Shown here in pieces: positions 53,681 to 63,092 of a DNA stretch of 64,000 bases. A program made the translations under genes and the position numbers. Source of the DNA: Candidatus Tenderia electrophaga. Its GTDB lineage: Bacteria > Pseudomonadota > Gammaproteobacteria > Tenderiales > Tenderiaceae. The stretch lies in contig CP013099.1 in the NCBI GenBank assembly GCA_001447805.1, positions 1,984,001 through 2,048,000 on the forward strand. The letters run 5' to 3'. Position 1 is the first letter of the stretch. Every line of letters starts with the position of its first letter. Under the pieces are notes generated by a model. That model was given only the letters and a program-made list of their open reading frames with translations, was not told the DNA's origin and did no database searches.

Positions 53681-56600
53681 TCAGTAACTCACCGTTACGC
53701 CCGTGGCATAACCGCTGTTTCTGAGCGTGTCGGCGTCGATGCGGCGGCTGTTGCCGGCGGCGTCATAAAGCTCAACGCCAGAGACTGTCCAACGGCCTTC
53801 CTGGGTCAGATCGCTGAGCACGGCAGTATCGAGCTGGGCGCTGGTAGACAGCGGCGTGGTATCGAAGAAGTAGCCCCAGGCGGCTAGATATTGGCCGTTG
53901 GGTCCCTGCAGGTCGACGCGGATCTTTTCTATACCGGCTACGTCGTCCAGGGCCGAGACCATGAAGCTCATGCGGGCGTTGCCGCCGGCCGGGAAAATTT
54001 CCGGCGTCAGGATAGTGAAGCCCTGTAAGGTCGGCGCCACGCCATCGCCGCCGGTGTTGGTCACGCTGACGGTGGTGTCATAGCCCAAGCCGGCCAGCTG
54101 ATCGGCATACTGAGAACTGTTGCCGGCCGCATCGGTAAGCAGCAGGCTGGTAATGGTCCAGGTCCCTTGCTCGGCGAAGCTGCTCAGGGTGGCGCTATCG
54201 ATCTGAGTCGACAGACTGGTTGGCGTGGTGTCGGCAAAGGTACCTACCGCTTCCACGATGACACCGCCTGGACTGGCCAGCGTGAGGCTGATCGAATTCA
54301 GTCCGGCGATGTCATCCGAGGCATCCACCTGGAAGCTGAGTACGGCATCACCCGTCAGTGCATTCACCGTCGGCGTCAGCACGCTAAAGTCATCCAGGCT
54401 GGGCCCCGCACTATCGCTGTTAAGGTTGCGCAGATCCACTTCGGTGGGGAAACCGGCCTCGGTCAGTGCATCGCTGTCGAGGCTGCGTTTATTACCTGCC
54501 TCGTCATAGAGGGTGATACCACTGATCTGCCAGATGCCCTGCTCGGCGAAGGCGCTGAAGCTATCGCTATCCAGCTTGACGCCGCGCACCAGCGGATAAT
54601 CGTCGAAGCTCACCGAGGTGGTGGCGAAGGCGCCTGAGGGACTGAGTAGGTCGATGCGCGCGCGTCGCACACCGGAGGCGTTGTCGATCAAGGTCATGTT
54701 GAAGCTGGCCACGCCATCACCGTTGGAGATGTCTACCACCGGCGTCGCGATATCGAAGGCCAATAGGCGCGGTTTAATGCCGTCTGAGCCGGAATCGAAA
54801 CATGGCGGCAGATGGCCCAGCGTCGAGCCGGTGGGTTTGGAAGCGTTGCTCGCAGGATCGGAGCCGAGCCAGATTTCCACATAATCCGGGAAGCCGTCGT
54901 TGTCGTCGTCATCGATGAAGGAAATACCCAGATCAGTGGCATTCATACCTTCCGGCGTCGATCCGGCATCATTAAAGTCAGTATTGAAGGCGACTTCCAC
55001 CACATTGGCATAGCCGTCACCATCGTCATCGACACCCGCTACGGTATCACCGAAGCGACACACTTGGTCCTCGTGCAGGATGCTCACGTCGATCATTGCT
55101 ACGTTGGAATCGTAACCGCCGTCCGACACATAGAAGCTGAAACTGTCGTCGCCAAGCTGGTCTGCGTATGGCGTATAGACATAGGCGCCGCTATCTTGAT
55201 CCAGCGTCACACTACCGTGAACGGCATTGGTCACCAAGTGATACGTGAGCCCATCATTTTCCGGATCAACGCCCTGCAGCACGCCGCCGTAGGCCAGGTT
55301 GCGGAATACGATGATATTTCCGTCATAGGCCACCGGATTGCCGTTGGCTTCGGCAATTGTGATGTTCACCGTGGCGATATTGGATTGGTTAAAGCCGTCA
55401 TCCACCTTAAAGCTGAAGCTGTCGCTGCCCACAGTATGGGCCGGAGGCGTGTAGGTAAACTCGCCGCTGACGCTGTCGATGTCCACAGTATGGGCCGGAG
55501 GCGTGTAGGTAAACTCGCCGCTGACGCTGTCGATGTCCACGCTGCCCTGGCTGGGGCTGCTGACCAGGCTGTAGCTGAGGCTGTCACCGTCGGGATCGTC
55601 GGCGGATAAGTTGGCGACCAGCGGGATGTTCTTCTGCGTGGTGAGATCGGCGTCATGCGCAACCGGGTCCACGTTATCTACGACTTCGACGGTGGCGGTG
55701 AATCCGGCACCGACCAAGTCTTCCAACACCATCACCGCTGCCTCGTTGGGTTCTTGCGCGGACAGGTTGCGGAAGGTCCAGGTGCCGGCCTCAAGGTCGG
55801 TGGTGCCGGTATTGATCAACTCCGACAGGGAGATCGGATCGCTGCTGCCGACACTCAGGGAACGCAGGTAGGGGATGATCTGGCCGGACGGACCGATAAG
55901 ATCGACACGCACTTTGTAGAGCGTAGCCGCGGCCTTATTAAAGGTGACGGCGGCGCCGATGTTGACGTAGGTTTCTTTGTTGGAGACCACGGGTGTCGTG
56001 ACGTCGAAATCCACCACCCAGATATCCGGTTTGATGGCCACCGATACGGTAAACGGACCGACACTGACCGTGCCGTCGCTGACCATAAAGGTAAAGCTGT
56101 CATCGCCCAGGGCGAAGGCATTGGGCGTATAGGTGAAGGCGCCGCTATTGGCATTGGTCAGGCTGGCGCTGCCGAGGTTGCCGTTATCGGCAATGCTGAA
56201 GGTCAGTGTGTCACCATCCTTGTCCTGTGCTTGAATCACCCCCGAATAGACGCTGTCAGCGGTCACTTCGATGGCAAAATCTTCAGCAGTCGGTGCATCA
56301 TTGACGGCGTTTACCGCAATGGCAACCGTAGCGATATTAGACTCGTCATAGCCGTCGTCGACTCTGAAACTGAAGATATCGGCGCCGAAATAATCCGCCG
56401 CGGGGCTGTAGCTGAAACTGCCGCTGGCGGCATCGATACTCACCGATCCGTGGCTGGGTTCTGTCACCAGATGATAGGTCAAGGCGTGACCGTCGGCGTC
56501 ATAGCCGCGCAGCTGGCCGTCGTAGGTCGTGTCTTCATCCAGGATGATAAAGTTGCCATAGGCCACCGGTCGGGTGTTTATGGCGCTACCCAAGTAAATC

Positions 56601-59600
56601 ACATGTACCGTGGTATCGAAACCGGCCGTTGTCAGGTCGGCGGTGGAATACAGTGCCCGGTTATTGGCGGCGTCGGTGACCACAACATAGCTGACTTCCC
56701 ACACCCCGGCTTCGGCGATCTGGCTGAAGAGAGCGGTTTCCATGTCAATCTGAATATTGTCCGGATGGCCGGGGCTGGTGAAGACCGCCTGCATGGATTC
56801 GCTGCCGCTGGGTGAGATCAGCATAACTTCGATAGAATCAATGCCTGACTTGGCGTCGGAGGCGGTAACCGAATACTGGGCGTTGGCCGTCCCGTCAGCG
56901 GGATACAGCTTAGGCGTCAGGATCTGGAAATCGCCCAGCAGGGGCAGTCCCGAGTCCAGCAGGCCGTTGCCGACCTGCACTTCGGTATCGAACCCCAGCC
57001 CGGTCAACTGGGCTGTGCTCACGCGCAGGGCGTTGTTGGCAGCATCGATGATGGCCAGTTCGGAGACCGTCCAGGTGCCGCTTTCGGCATAACTGTCGAA
57101 ACTATTGGCATCGATCTGCCCGTTAAAACTGGTGGGATGGTTGGCATCGACCATTTCACCCCAGCGGAAGCTGGTGCCGGACGGGCTGCGCAGGGTAATA
57201 CTGATGCGCTGTATGCCGGCCGGGTTGTCACTGACCGAGACAGTAAAGCTGGCCTTGGGATCGGGATCACTCAGATCCATTACCGGGGTGAGTACGACGA
57301 AATCAAGCAGGTCGGCGGGGCTAATATCGCTGTTGGCGTTGACCACTTCGACCTCGGTGGGAAAGCCACGCTCTTCCAGGTCGCTGGTACCGAAGAGCCT
57401 GACATTGCCCACGGCATCCACCAGTTCCAGCTCGACCACCTGCCAGATGCCCGCTTCCGCATAATAACTGAACGCCCCGCTATCGATATTTTGGTAGAAC
57501 ATCAGCTCGGCGTTTTGTTGATTCACCACCGCCTGCACTTCCTGGCCGGCAGGGCTGCGCAGCAGCACGGACACGTCTTTGACGCCGCTGATATTATCCA
57601 CAACCGTCAGCGCAAAGGTGGCGACATCGCTGTCGCCGGAGATGTTGACCACCGGCGTGACGATATCGAAGGCCAACAGGCTGGGGGCAAAGTGATCATT
57701 GCCGGCGCTGGCACAGGACGGTACTGCCTTGTTGAGCGAATCGGTGGGCATGGAGGCGTTATCGTTGGGATCACTGCCCAGCCACAATTCCACGCTGTCG
57801 CTGAAACCGTCGCCATCGTTGTCGTTGCTGAACGAGACGTTGTAGTCATCGGGATTCAGACCGGCGGGGGTAACAGCGGCATCATCGGGGTCAGCGCCGA
57901 ATTCGAGTTCCACCACATCGGCATAGCCATCGCCGTCAGTATCAAAGCCGGGCGCTTCCGGCCCTTTACAGGCCTGGCCCAGGCTGAGTACTTGGGCATT
58001 GACCGTTGCCCGGGCGGAGGTCTTATCGCCGTCGGAGACAGTGAAGCTGAAATGGTCACTTCCCGAGCGGCCGTTAAACGGTGTGTAGCTGAATTCGCCG
58101 GTGGTGTTGTCCTCGAAGCCGGCGCTGCCCAGGCGGCCGTTGCTGGCGATGGCGAATTGCAGGGCACTACCCTCGCTATCCGTGCCGGTAAGCATATTGA
58201 TGTAGGGGACGCCTTCAAAGGCGACGAAACTGTCGTCGTTGGCGACGGGTGGATTATTGTATTCAATCACCGTGACGCTAACAGTGGCCACGTTGGAAGC
58301 CGACTTGGCATCGCTGGCGCGATAGCTGAAACTATCATCGCCCACGGCGCCGCTGGGGGTGTAACGGAATTTGCCCGTGCCGATGTCCAACAGCTGCACC
58401 GTCCCCTTGCCGGCGTTGCTGACAATCTCATAAGTCATGAGGTCGCCTTCAGGATCGGCAGCGCTCAACGTGCTTTCCAGCGCGGTTTGATTGTCGGTGC
58501 TGATGGCCATATCCGCCGCCACCGGTGGATCATTAGGTTCGATGGTGATGGGTACGTAGGCGATATTGGAATTCACCGTACCGTCACTGACGATGTAAGT
58601 GAGGGTATCCGAGCCGTTGACATTGCTATTCGGCGTATAGGTAAAGGCGCCGGTAGCCGCGTCGGTGATGACCGCCGTGCCGCGGGTGCCGCTGCCGAGC
58701 AGTTGGTATGTGAGGCTATCAAGATCGATATCCTCGCCGTCCAGGCTGCCGCTGACGGCCTCATTCTCGGGGGTGAAAATCCGATTCAGGTCGTGGGCCA
58801 CCGGGGCGTCGTTGACTGACTCCACACTAATGCTGGCGGTGGCAAGATTGGAGTTGTCCTTGCCGTCCGTGACGCGGAAGGTAAAGCTGTCGTTCCCTTT
58901 GAGATTGGCCCCGGGGGTATAGGTAAAGATGCCGTTAACCGCATCAGTGAGTACAGCGGTACCGATGTTGCCATTGCTGGCGATCTCAAAGCTTAAGGCC
59001 TCGCCGTCGGGCTCGACGGCACTGAGCTGCCCACCGGCCAGAACGGTGTCTTCCTGTGTCGTATAGTTGCCACCCTGGGCTACGGGCACATCATTTGTAC
59101 CGTTAATCATGACGGTCACTGTCGCAGGCGCCGAACTATCATGGCCGTCATGGGCAATGACTTGAATGGTGTCGGTGCCGAAGGCATTCGCATCGGGTGT
59201 GTAGGTGAACGCACCGGTGGCGGCATCGTCAATGCTGAGTGTGCCCAAGCGGCCCTGCTCTGCCACGCTGAACACCAGCAGCTGATTGTCCACGTCGGTG
59301 GCGCTGAGCGTGCCGGAGACGGATACGTCTTCGTCGGTGCTGAGGCTGAGATCATCTACCAGCGGCGGGGTGTTCTCCCAGCCAACGCTCATAAGGACGG
59401 TGGCGATATTGGAGTTACCGTAGCCGTCATTAACCTGAAATTGAAAGCTGTCGACGAACCCTTCGGAAACATCAGAGGGCGACTCACCCTCGCCCGGTGC
59501 CACATCGACGACAGTGATATCAACGCACGCGGTGCTGGTATTGTTGCTGTTGCCGATAAACCCGCTGATGCAGACCTGATGCATACCGGCATCGGTGGCA

Positions 59601-61858
59601 AGGAACTCAGCGGTAGTGCCATCGCTCTCCACACCAATCCATTCAAAGCCTTGCAGTTTAGTGGCATGAATACTGTTAGATGTGGTCAGCGTGACCGTGT
59701 CGTTAATGGCGACGACGAACTTGTCGGCACAGAGTTTAATGACCGGCACATCCTTGCCGCCAAATCGGTTATCGAAAGGGGTATGATCGGGATGGTACTT
59801 ACAACCTTTGTCACCGCCCGGCACGTACACAAATTGACCGGTGAGCGGATCGATCGTGACACCGCCATTATGGGGTTCGGTCAACAAGCTATAAGTCAGG
59901 TCGTCCCCGTCTCCGTCATAGGCGTTCAGATACCCGGCACCGACGTCACCCAACAGCGGGTCGTGAAAATCATCACTGGCCAGCGGCAGGCGGTTGCGCA
60001 CGGTAATGACTGCGTCATCACTGGCGGAATGGGCGCCGTTACTGACCGTCAAAGTGGCGGTGAAACTGCCCAGGGTGGCGCTGCTGAAGTTGGCGACCGC
60101 GTTGTTGCGGCTACTGAGGCTGCCGCCGTCGCTGCTCCAAGCATGGCTGATATTCAATCCATCCGGATCGTAACTATCGCCGCCATCGAGTTTGACAATC
60201 TGATTGCGAAATGCGGTGCGATCCGGACCGGCATCCGCGACCGGGACCCCTTTTTCACGTACCGCAATTGTTAGATCCATACTGGCACTGACGCCGTCCT
60301 TGGTGGCGGTATGACGAATCACATACTCACCCAAGGTGGTGGCGCTAAACCGGGTCACAGCTTGATCGGTGTTGCTGAGTTGTGCCTGATTGCCGCCCGG
60401 TGCCTGGACAATATCCCAACGAATGGCGTCGACAGCGCTGCCATCGGTGGAGATGCTCGATGAGGTCAATGTGGCGGCCGAGTCGGCGTCACTGATATAT
60501 ATCTCGTCTTTGTCTGTAGTGGCGATAGCCACAGGCAATACATCATAGACCTGGATGGTAATCGTCTCTTGCGTTTGTGCATCGTTATTAATGGTCAGGC
60601 TGATATCGTAGCTGCCTTTAAGCGCGGGCGCCGTCCAGCTGGTTGCCATTGCCGAACTGTCGGCGAACTGCCCCGCCGCACTGCTCCATTGGTAGCTCTG
60701 CGCACCGACACTGTGAAACCCGGACAGGCTGACCGATTCGCCGCTGGGCAACTGGGTCGGATAGGCCGTAATGACGGCATAGGTGACCGGTTTAACCTCC
60801 AACCGCACACAGTCGCTGCTAGTCTTGGCCGGATCTGCGGTTTCGCCCGTGACACAGACCAGATAACTCCCGGGCTCGGCGCGGCTGAATGTGGCCTGGC
60901 TGGTGTCGCTGTCCACACCTAACCAGGTATAGCCAAAGAATTGGTCGGCGTTTAGGCTGTTGTCGGTGGTGAGGTTGATGACTTGATCGACATAGGCGAC
61001 ATAGCGATCGGCATCCAGAATGACAACGGGCTCATCGGAACTGGCATTGCTTATGTCATTGACCTGAGAAAGTGTGCGGTCCGTGGTCTCATCGAAGGTT
61101 TCGGGGTTGAGCAGACTTTGGGTCAGATTCTTTTCAATCGTATTCAGTGCGGTGCTGTCGCCCTGATTGTCGACCACCAGTTCGGCCAGGTCTTCCAGAG
61201 CCGCTTCGTCCGCTTCATCGAGCAGCTCGAGATTGGCCTCCTTGAGGTTGAGTTCCGTGGTGTCCGCGCCCGACTCCGGAGCATTATCCTGCATGCTGTT
61301 GCCCAGAGCGGCATTGAGGACGCCGGCATCCAGGTCGTCGGCCACCTCTGCCAATGACTTGTCATGTTTTCCCTGAAGCTTGACCTTGTAGTGTGATTCC
61401 ACCGCCTTAACGGCGGCTTCAGAGAGGGCATTGATATTTGCGCCTTTGTTATTTTTCTCGCGCTTGACCTTCTCAACCCTACGCTTGGATTTGATATTGA
61501 TATAGGTGTCGCGATCGATACCGGGTTTGGAATAGGCGCTGATGAAATTATAGGTCTTTGCCAACAACACCATCTTATCCGGCGAAGTAATGGCATCTGA
61601 AGGCAACTCGATGTTGTAATCGCCATTGCCGGACACCCTCACCCCATGACACGCGGCGGCGACGCCGTCATCCACCGGATCGGGACATGTGTCGGCGGCG
61701 TTGTTGGGGGTAAGCAGAGTACCGTTACCATCGTAGGCATAGACGAACTTTTGTTGCTCCGCGTAGGCGGCCGGCAGAACCGCAATGCTCAACAGTATTA
61801 CGCCAAGCAGACGAATCATCGAACCTGCCGCGTGTTTCAGTCTGATCTGGGCCGCCAT
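53681..61858 (-). CDS. Giant secreted repeat protein (cadherin-like/tandem Ig-fold adhesin)
   Basis: 2725 residues. A signal peptide ends at AYA (residue 33). About 35-290 is a unique acidic, partly coiled region. PKD/Ig-like modules (about 340-640) follow, then at least ten cadherin-like repeats with endings such as GxFTYTPxxxxxGxDSFTF and NDAPVAxD. Two Ca-binding DxDxDGxxDxxE blocks lie near 1309 and 2291 (DTDGDGYADVVELEFGADPD). Repeated modules of the type LLAFDIVTPVV...ISLTLxSPSG follow each. No LPXTG, beta-barrel or clear type I signal is seen at the end (TGVTVSY). It is four bases behind a lipoprotein gene and downstream of a GEMM riboswitch, which fits a surface/biofilm adhesin. Confidence 0.85.
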   Translation of the reverse strand: MAAQIRLKHAAGSMIRLLGVILLSIAVLPAAYAEQQKFVYAYDGNGTLLTPNNAADTCPDPVDDGVAAACHGVRVSGNGDYNIELPSDAITSPDKMVLLAKTYNFISAYSKPGIDRDTYINIKSKRRVEKVKREKNNKGANINALSEAAVKAVESHYKVKLQGKHDKSLAEVADDLDAGVLNAALGNSMQDNAPESGADTTELNLKEANLELLDEADEAALEDLAELVVDNQGDSTALNTIEKNLTQSLLNPETFDETTDRTLSQVNDISNASSDEPVVILDADRYVAYVDQVINLTTDNSLNADQFFGYTWLGVDSDTSQATFSRAEPGSYLVCVTGETADPAKTSSDCVRLEVKPVTYAVITAYPTQLPSGESVSLSGFHSVGAQSYQWSSAAGQFADSSAMATSWTAPALKGSYDISLTINNDAQTQETITIQVYDVLPVAIATTDKDEIYISDADSAATLTSSSISTDGSAVDAIRWDIVQAPGGNQAQLSNTDQAVTRFSATTLGEYVIRHTATKDGVSASMDLTIAVREKGVPVADAGPDRTAFRNQIVKLDGGDSYDPDGLNISHAWSSDGGSLSSRNNAVANFSSATLGSFTATLTVSNGAHSASDDAVITVRNRLPLASDDFHDPLLGDVGAGYLNAYDGDGDDLTYSLLTEPHNGGVTIDPLTGQFVYVPGGDKGCKYHPDHTPFDNRFGGKDVPVIKLCADKFVVAINDTVTLTTSNSIHATKLQGFEWIGVESDGTTAEFLATDAGMHQVCISGFIGNSNNTSTACVDITVVDVAPGEGESPSDVSEGFVDSFQFQVNDGYGNSNIATVLMSVGWENTPPLVDDLSLSTDEDVSVSGTLSATDVDNQLLVFSVAEQGRLGTLSIDDAATGAFTYTPDANAFGTDTIQVIAHDGHDSSAPATVTVMINGTNDVPVAQGGNYTTQEDTVLAGGQLSAVEPDGEALSFEIASNGNIGTAVLTDAVNGIFTYTPGANLKGNDSFTFRVTDGKDNSNLATASISVESVNDAPVAHDLNRIFTPENEAVSGSLDGEDIDLDSLTYQLLGSGTRGTAVITDAATGAFTYTPNSNVNGSDTLTYIVSDGTVNSNIAYVPITIEPNDPPVAADMAISTDNQTALESTLSAADPEGDLMTYEIVSNAGKGTVQLLDIGTGKFRYTPSGAVGDDSFSYRASDAKSASNVATVSVTVIEYNNPPVANDDSFVAFEGVPYINMLTGTDSEGSALQFAIASNGRLGSAGFEDNTTGEFSYTPFNGRSGSDHFSFTVSDGDKTSARATVNAQVLSLGQACKGPEAPGFDTDGDGYADVVELEFGADPDDAAVTPAGLNPDDYNVSFSNDNDGDGFSDSVELWLGSDPNDNASMPTDSLNKAVPSCASAGNDHFAPSLLAFDIVTPVVNISGDSDVATFALTVVDNISGVKDVSVLLRSPAGQEVQAVVNQQNAELMFYQNIDSGAFSYYAEAGIWQVVELELVDAVGNVRLFGTSDLEERGFPTEVEVVNANSDISPADLLDFVVLTPVMDLSDPDPKASFTVSVSDNPAGIQRISITLRSPSGTSFRWGEMVDANHPTSFNGQIDANSFDSYAESGTWTVSELAIIDAANNALRVSTAQLTGLGFDTEVQVGNGLLDSGLPLLGDFQILTPKLYPADGTANAQYSVTASDAKSGIDSIEVMLISPSGSESMQAVFTSPGHPDNIQIDMETALFSQIAEAGVWEVSYVVVTDAANNRALYSTADLTTAGFDTTVHVIYLGSAINTRPVAYGNFIILDEDTTYDGQLRGYDADGHALTYHLVTEPSHGSVSIDAASGSFSYSPAADYFGADIFSFRVDDGYDESNIATVAIAVNAVNDAPTAEDFAIEVTADSVYSGVIQAQDKDGDTLTFSIADNGNLGSASLTNANSGAFTYTPNAFALGDDSFTFMVSDGTVSVGPFTVSVAIKPDIWVVDFDVTTPVVSNKETYVNIGAAVTFNKAAATLYKVRVDLIGPSGQIIPYLRSLSVGSSDPISLSELINTGTTDLEAGTWTFRNLSAQEPNEAAVMVLEDLVGAGFTATVEVVDNVDPVAHDADLTTQKNIPLVANLSADDPDGDSLSYSLVSSPSQGSVDIDSVSGEFTYTPPAHTVDIDSVSGEFTYTPPAHTVGSDSFSFKVDDGFNQSNIATVNITIAEANGNPVAYDGNIIVFRNLAYGGVLQGVDPENDGLTYHLVTNAVHGSVTLDQDSGAYVYTPYADQLGDDSFSFYVSDGGYDSNVAMIDVSILHEDQVCRFGDTVAGVDDDGDGYANVVEVAFNTDFNDAGSTPEGMNATDLGISFIDDDDNDGFPDYVEIWLGSDPASNASKPTGSTLGHLPPCFDSGSDGIKPRLLAFDIATPVVDISNGDGVASFNMTLIDNASGVRRARIDLLSPSGAFATTSVSFDDYPLVRGVKLDSDSFSAFAEQGIWQISGITLYDEAGNKRSLDSDALTEAGFPTEVDLRNLNSDSAGPSLDDFSVLTPTVNALTGDAVLSFQVDASDDIAGLNSISLTLASPGGVIVEAVGTFADTTPTSLSTQIDSATLSSFAEQGTWTITSLLLTDAAGNSSQYADQLAGLGYDTTVSVTNTGGDGVAPTLQGFTILTPEIFPAGGNARMSFMVSALDDVAGIEKIRVDLQGPNGQYLAAWGYFFDTTPLSTSAQLDTAVLSDLTQEGRWTVSGVELYDAAGNSRRIDADTLRNSGYATGVTVSY
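55431..55538 (-). repeat. Perfect 54-bp tandem duplication inside the giant gene
   Basis: Bases 55431-55484 are repeated exactly at 55485-55538. The encoded 18-residue unit HTVDIDSVSGEFTYTPPA occurs twice in a row in one cadherin-like repeat, adding two extra beta-strand-like segments. Perfect identity points to a recent slippage or unequal crossover, or to an assembly artefact. Confidence 0.9.
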
Positions 61859-61862
61859 GGGT

Positions 61863-62021
61863 TTAGGCCTTACCGCTGATCACGGTGACCGAGGCCGGAG
61901 GCGTCTGAGCCGCGGGAGTGGCGCCACTGCCGGCGCTGTCTCCACCTCCGCCGCAGCCGGTCAGCACGGTGGCGGCCATGAGGGTGATGCCAAGCAGGAT
62001 TGATTTTGTTGTTGTGCGCAT
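61863..62021 (-). CDS. Small lipoprotein preceding the giant adhesin
   Basis: 52 residues from ATG 62021: MRTTTKSILLGITLMAATVL then the lipobox LTGC followed by a Gly/Ser/Ala/Pro-rich tail. The mature peptide would have only about 32 residues. Its stop is four bases before the adhesin ATG, so translation is coupled. It may be an anchor or a leader that sets adhesin synthesis. The longer frame from 62075 lies in the riboswitch leader and is rejected. Confidence 0.75.
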   Translation of the reverse strand: MRTTTKSILLGITLMAATVLTGCGGGGDSAGSGATPAAQTPPASVTVISGKA

Positions 62022-62099
62022 GTTCTCGGCCCTGTTGTGGAAAAAAGGCCCGAACAAAGACGTGCTGCAAGTCAATTATGGAGGGATTGTCTTGTATTC

Positions 62100-62182
62100 C
62101 GGCAATCCCGCTGCCTTAGGGCTGCGCCCCTTAGGCCGGTGACTTTGCGCCCCCGACCTTTCGTTCGGGGTAGCCTTTTTCG
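62100..62182 (-). promoter_or_regulatory. GEMM-I type cyclic-dinucleotide riboswitch aptamer
   Basis: Read on the reverse strand the order of elements is that of the cyclic di-GMP-I riboswitch. P1 5' side is GGCTACC. Stem P2 CCCCGA/TCGGGG carries a CGAAAG tetraloop. The conserved GGCGCAAAGTCACCGGCCTA core with tetraloop receptor follows, then a P3 arm GGGGCGCAGCCC, GGCAGCGGG, and the P1 3' side ATTGCC. It lies 80 bases upstream of the lipoprotein-adhesin operon. A T6 run after GGGCC (62041-62046) may belong to the expression platform. Whether it prefers c-di-GMP or the cGAMP variant cannot be decided by eye. Confidence 0.85.
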
Positions 62183-62333
62183 GATGTCTTACTAGTGATG
62201 TTATCGACAATATAAGAGCATAATTAAATACTGAGAGTGTGCGCCAGTTCACGAAACCGCAATGGGATGATGCGCCCTCCGCGCCCCGAAACTCAACATT
62301 TCTTTAATTATATCAGATGGTTACGCGATATCA
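62183..62333. other. Promoter region of the adhesin operon and end of slipin gene
   Basis: AT-rich non-coding stretch (TATAAGAGCATAATTAAATA and onward). The riboswitch transcript must start here, reading leftwards. No gene supported. Confidence 0.5.
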
Positions 62334-63092
62334 TTAAGTGTGTTTGTTAGTGCTGATAAGGCTTTCCACTAAATCCATGGGCAGAGGGAACACGATGGTA
62401 TTGGTGCGTTCGCCGGCGATATCGGTAAGGGTCTGCAGATAGCGCAGCTGCAAGGCCTCCCGCTGCTGGGCCAGTTTCTGTGCCGCCCAGAGCAGTTTCT
62501 CCGCGGCCTCCGATTCACCCAAGGCGTGGATCACTTTGGCACGTCTGACGCGCTCGGCCTCGGCCTGTTTGGCGATGGCGCGGATCATGCTCTCATCCAG
62601 GTCGACGTGTTTGATCTCAACATTGCTGACCTTGATGCCCCAGGCGTCGGTTTGCTCGTCCAGGGCTTTCTGGATGTCCGCGTTGAGGCGATCGCGCTCG
62701 GCCAGCATCTCGTCCAATTCATGTTGTCCCAGCACCGAGCGCAAGGTGGTTTGGGCCAGCTGGCTGGTGGCCTCGAAATAATTTTCCACTTGTATGATGG
62801 CCTTGTCGGGATCGATGACGCGGAAGTACAATACCGCGTTCACATGCACCGAAACGTTGTCTCGTGAAATCACGTCTTGGGTGGGCACGTCCATGGTGAT
62901 GACGCGCAGATCGACCTTGACCATTTGCTGGATCAAGGGGATGACGATGATAAAGCCCGGGCCTTTTACTTTCCAGAAGCGTCCGAGGAGAAAAATCACG
63001 CCGCGTTCATACTCGCGCAGGATGCGAATGGCAGAGAACAGAAACAGTACCACCAGGATAACAACGGCGTAGACGGCGTAAGATGATGTCAT
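62334..63092 (-). CDS. Slipin/stomatin-like SPFH protein
   Basis: 252 residues. An N-terminal membrane hairpin (about 5-25) is followed by the band-7 domain: [47 protein letters not shown] and [19 protein letters not shown] coiled coil ends near [13 protein letters not shown]. Slipins scaffold membrane microdomains and are nearly always encoded with NfeD. The ATG overlaps the upstream nfeD stop by four bases (ATGA at 63089-63092). Confidence 0.93.
   Translation of the reverse strand: MTSSYAVYAVVILVVLFLFSAIRILREYERGVIFLLGRFWKVKGPGFIIVIPLIQQMVKVDLRVITMDVPTQDVISRDNVSVHVNAVLYFRVIDPDKAIIQVENYFEATSQLAQTTLRSVLGQHELDEMLAERDRLNADIQKALDEQTDAWGIKVSNVEIKHVDLDESMIRAIAKQAEAERVRRAKVIHALGESEAAEKLLWAAQKLAQQREALQLRYLQTLTDIAGERTNTIVFPLPMDLVESLISTNKHT

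Noticed and set aside
55366-56815. Long plus-strand frames (up to 560 codons) opposite the giant gene
   Set aside because: They are antisense shadows produced by the GC-rich repeat codons; no start context or family similarity, whereas the reverse strand reads as clean cadherin-like repeats.
53681-61858. Giant protein as a type I-secreted, LapA-like adhesin
   Set aside because: It has an N-terminal Sec signal peptide and no C-terminal RTX/type I signal or LapG-type N-terminal retention module that I can see, so that specific class is not claimed.
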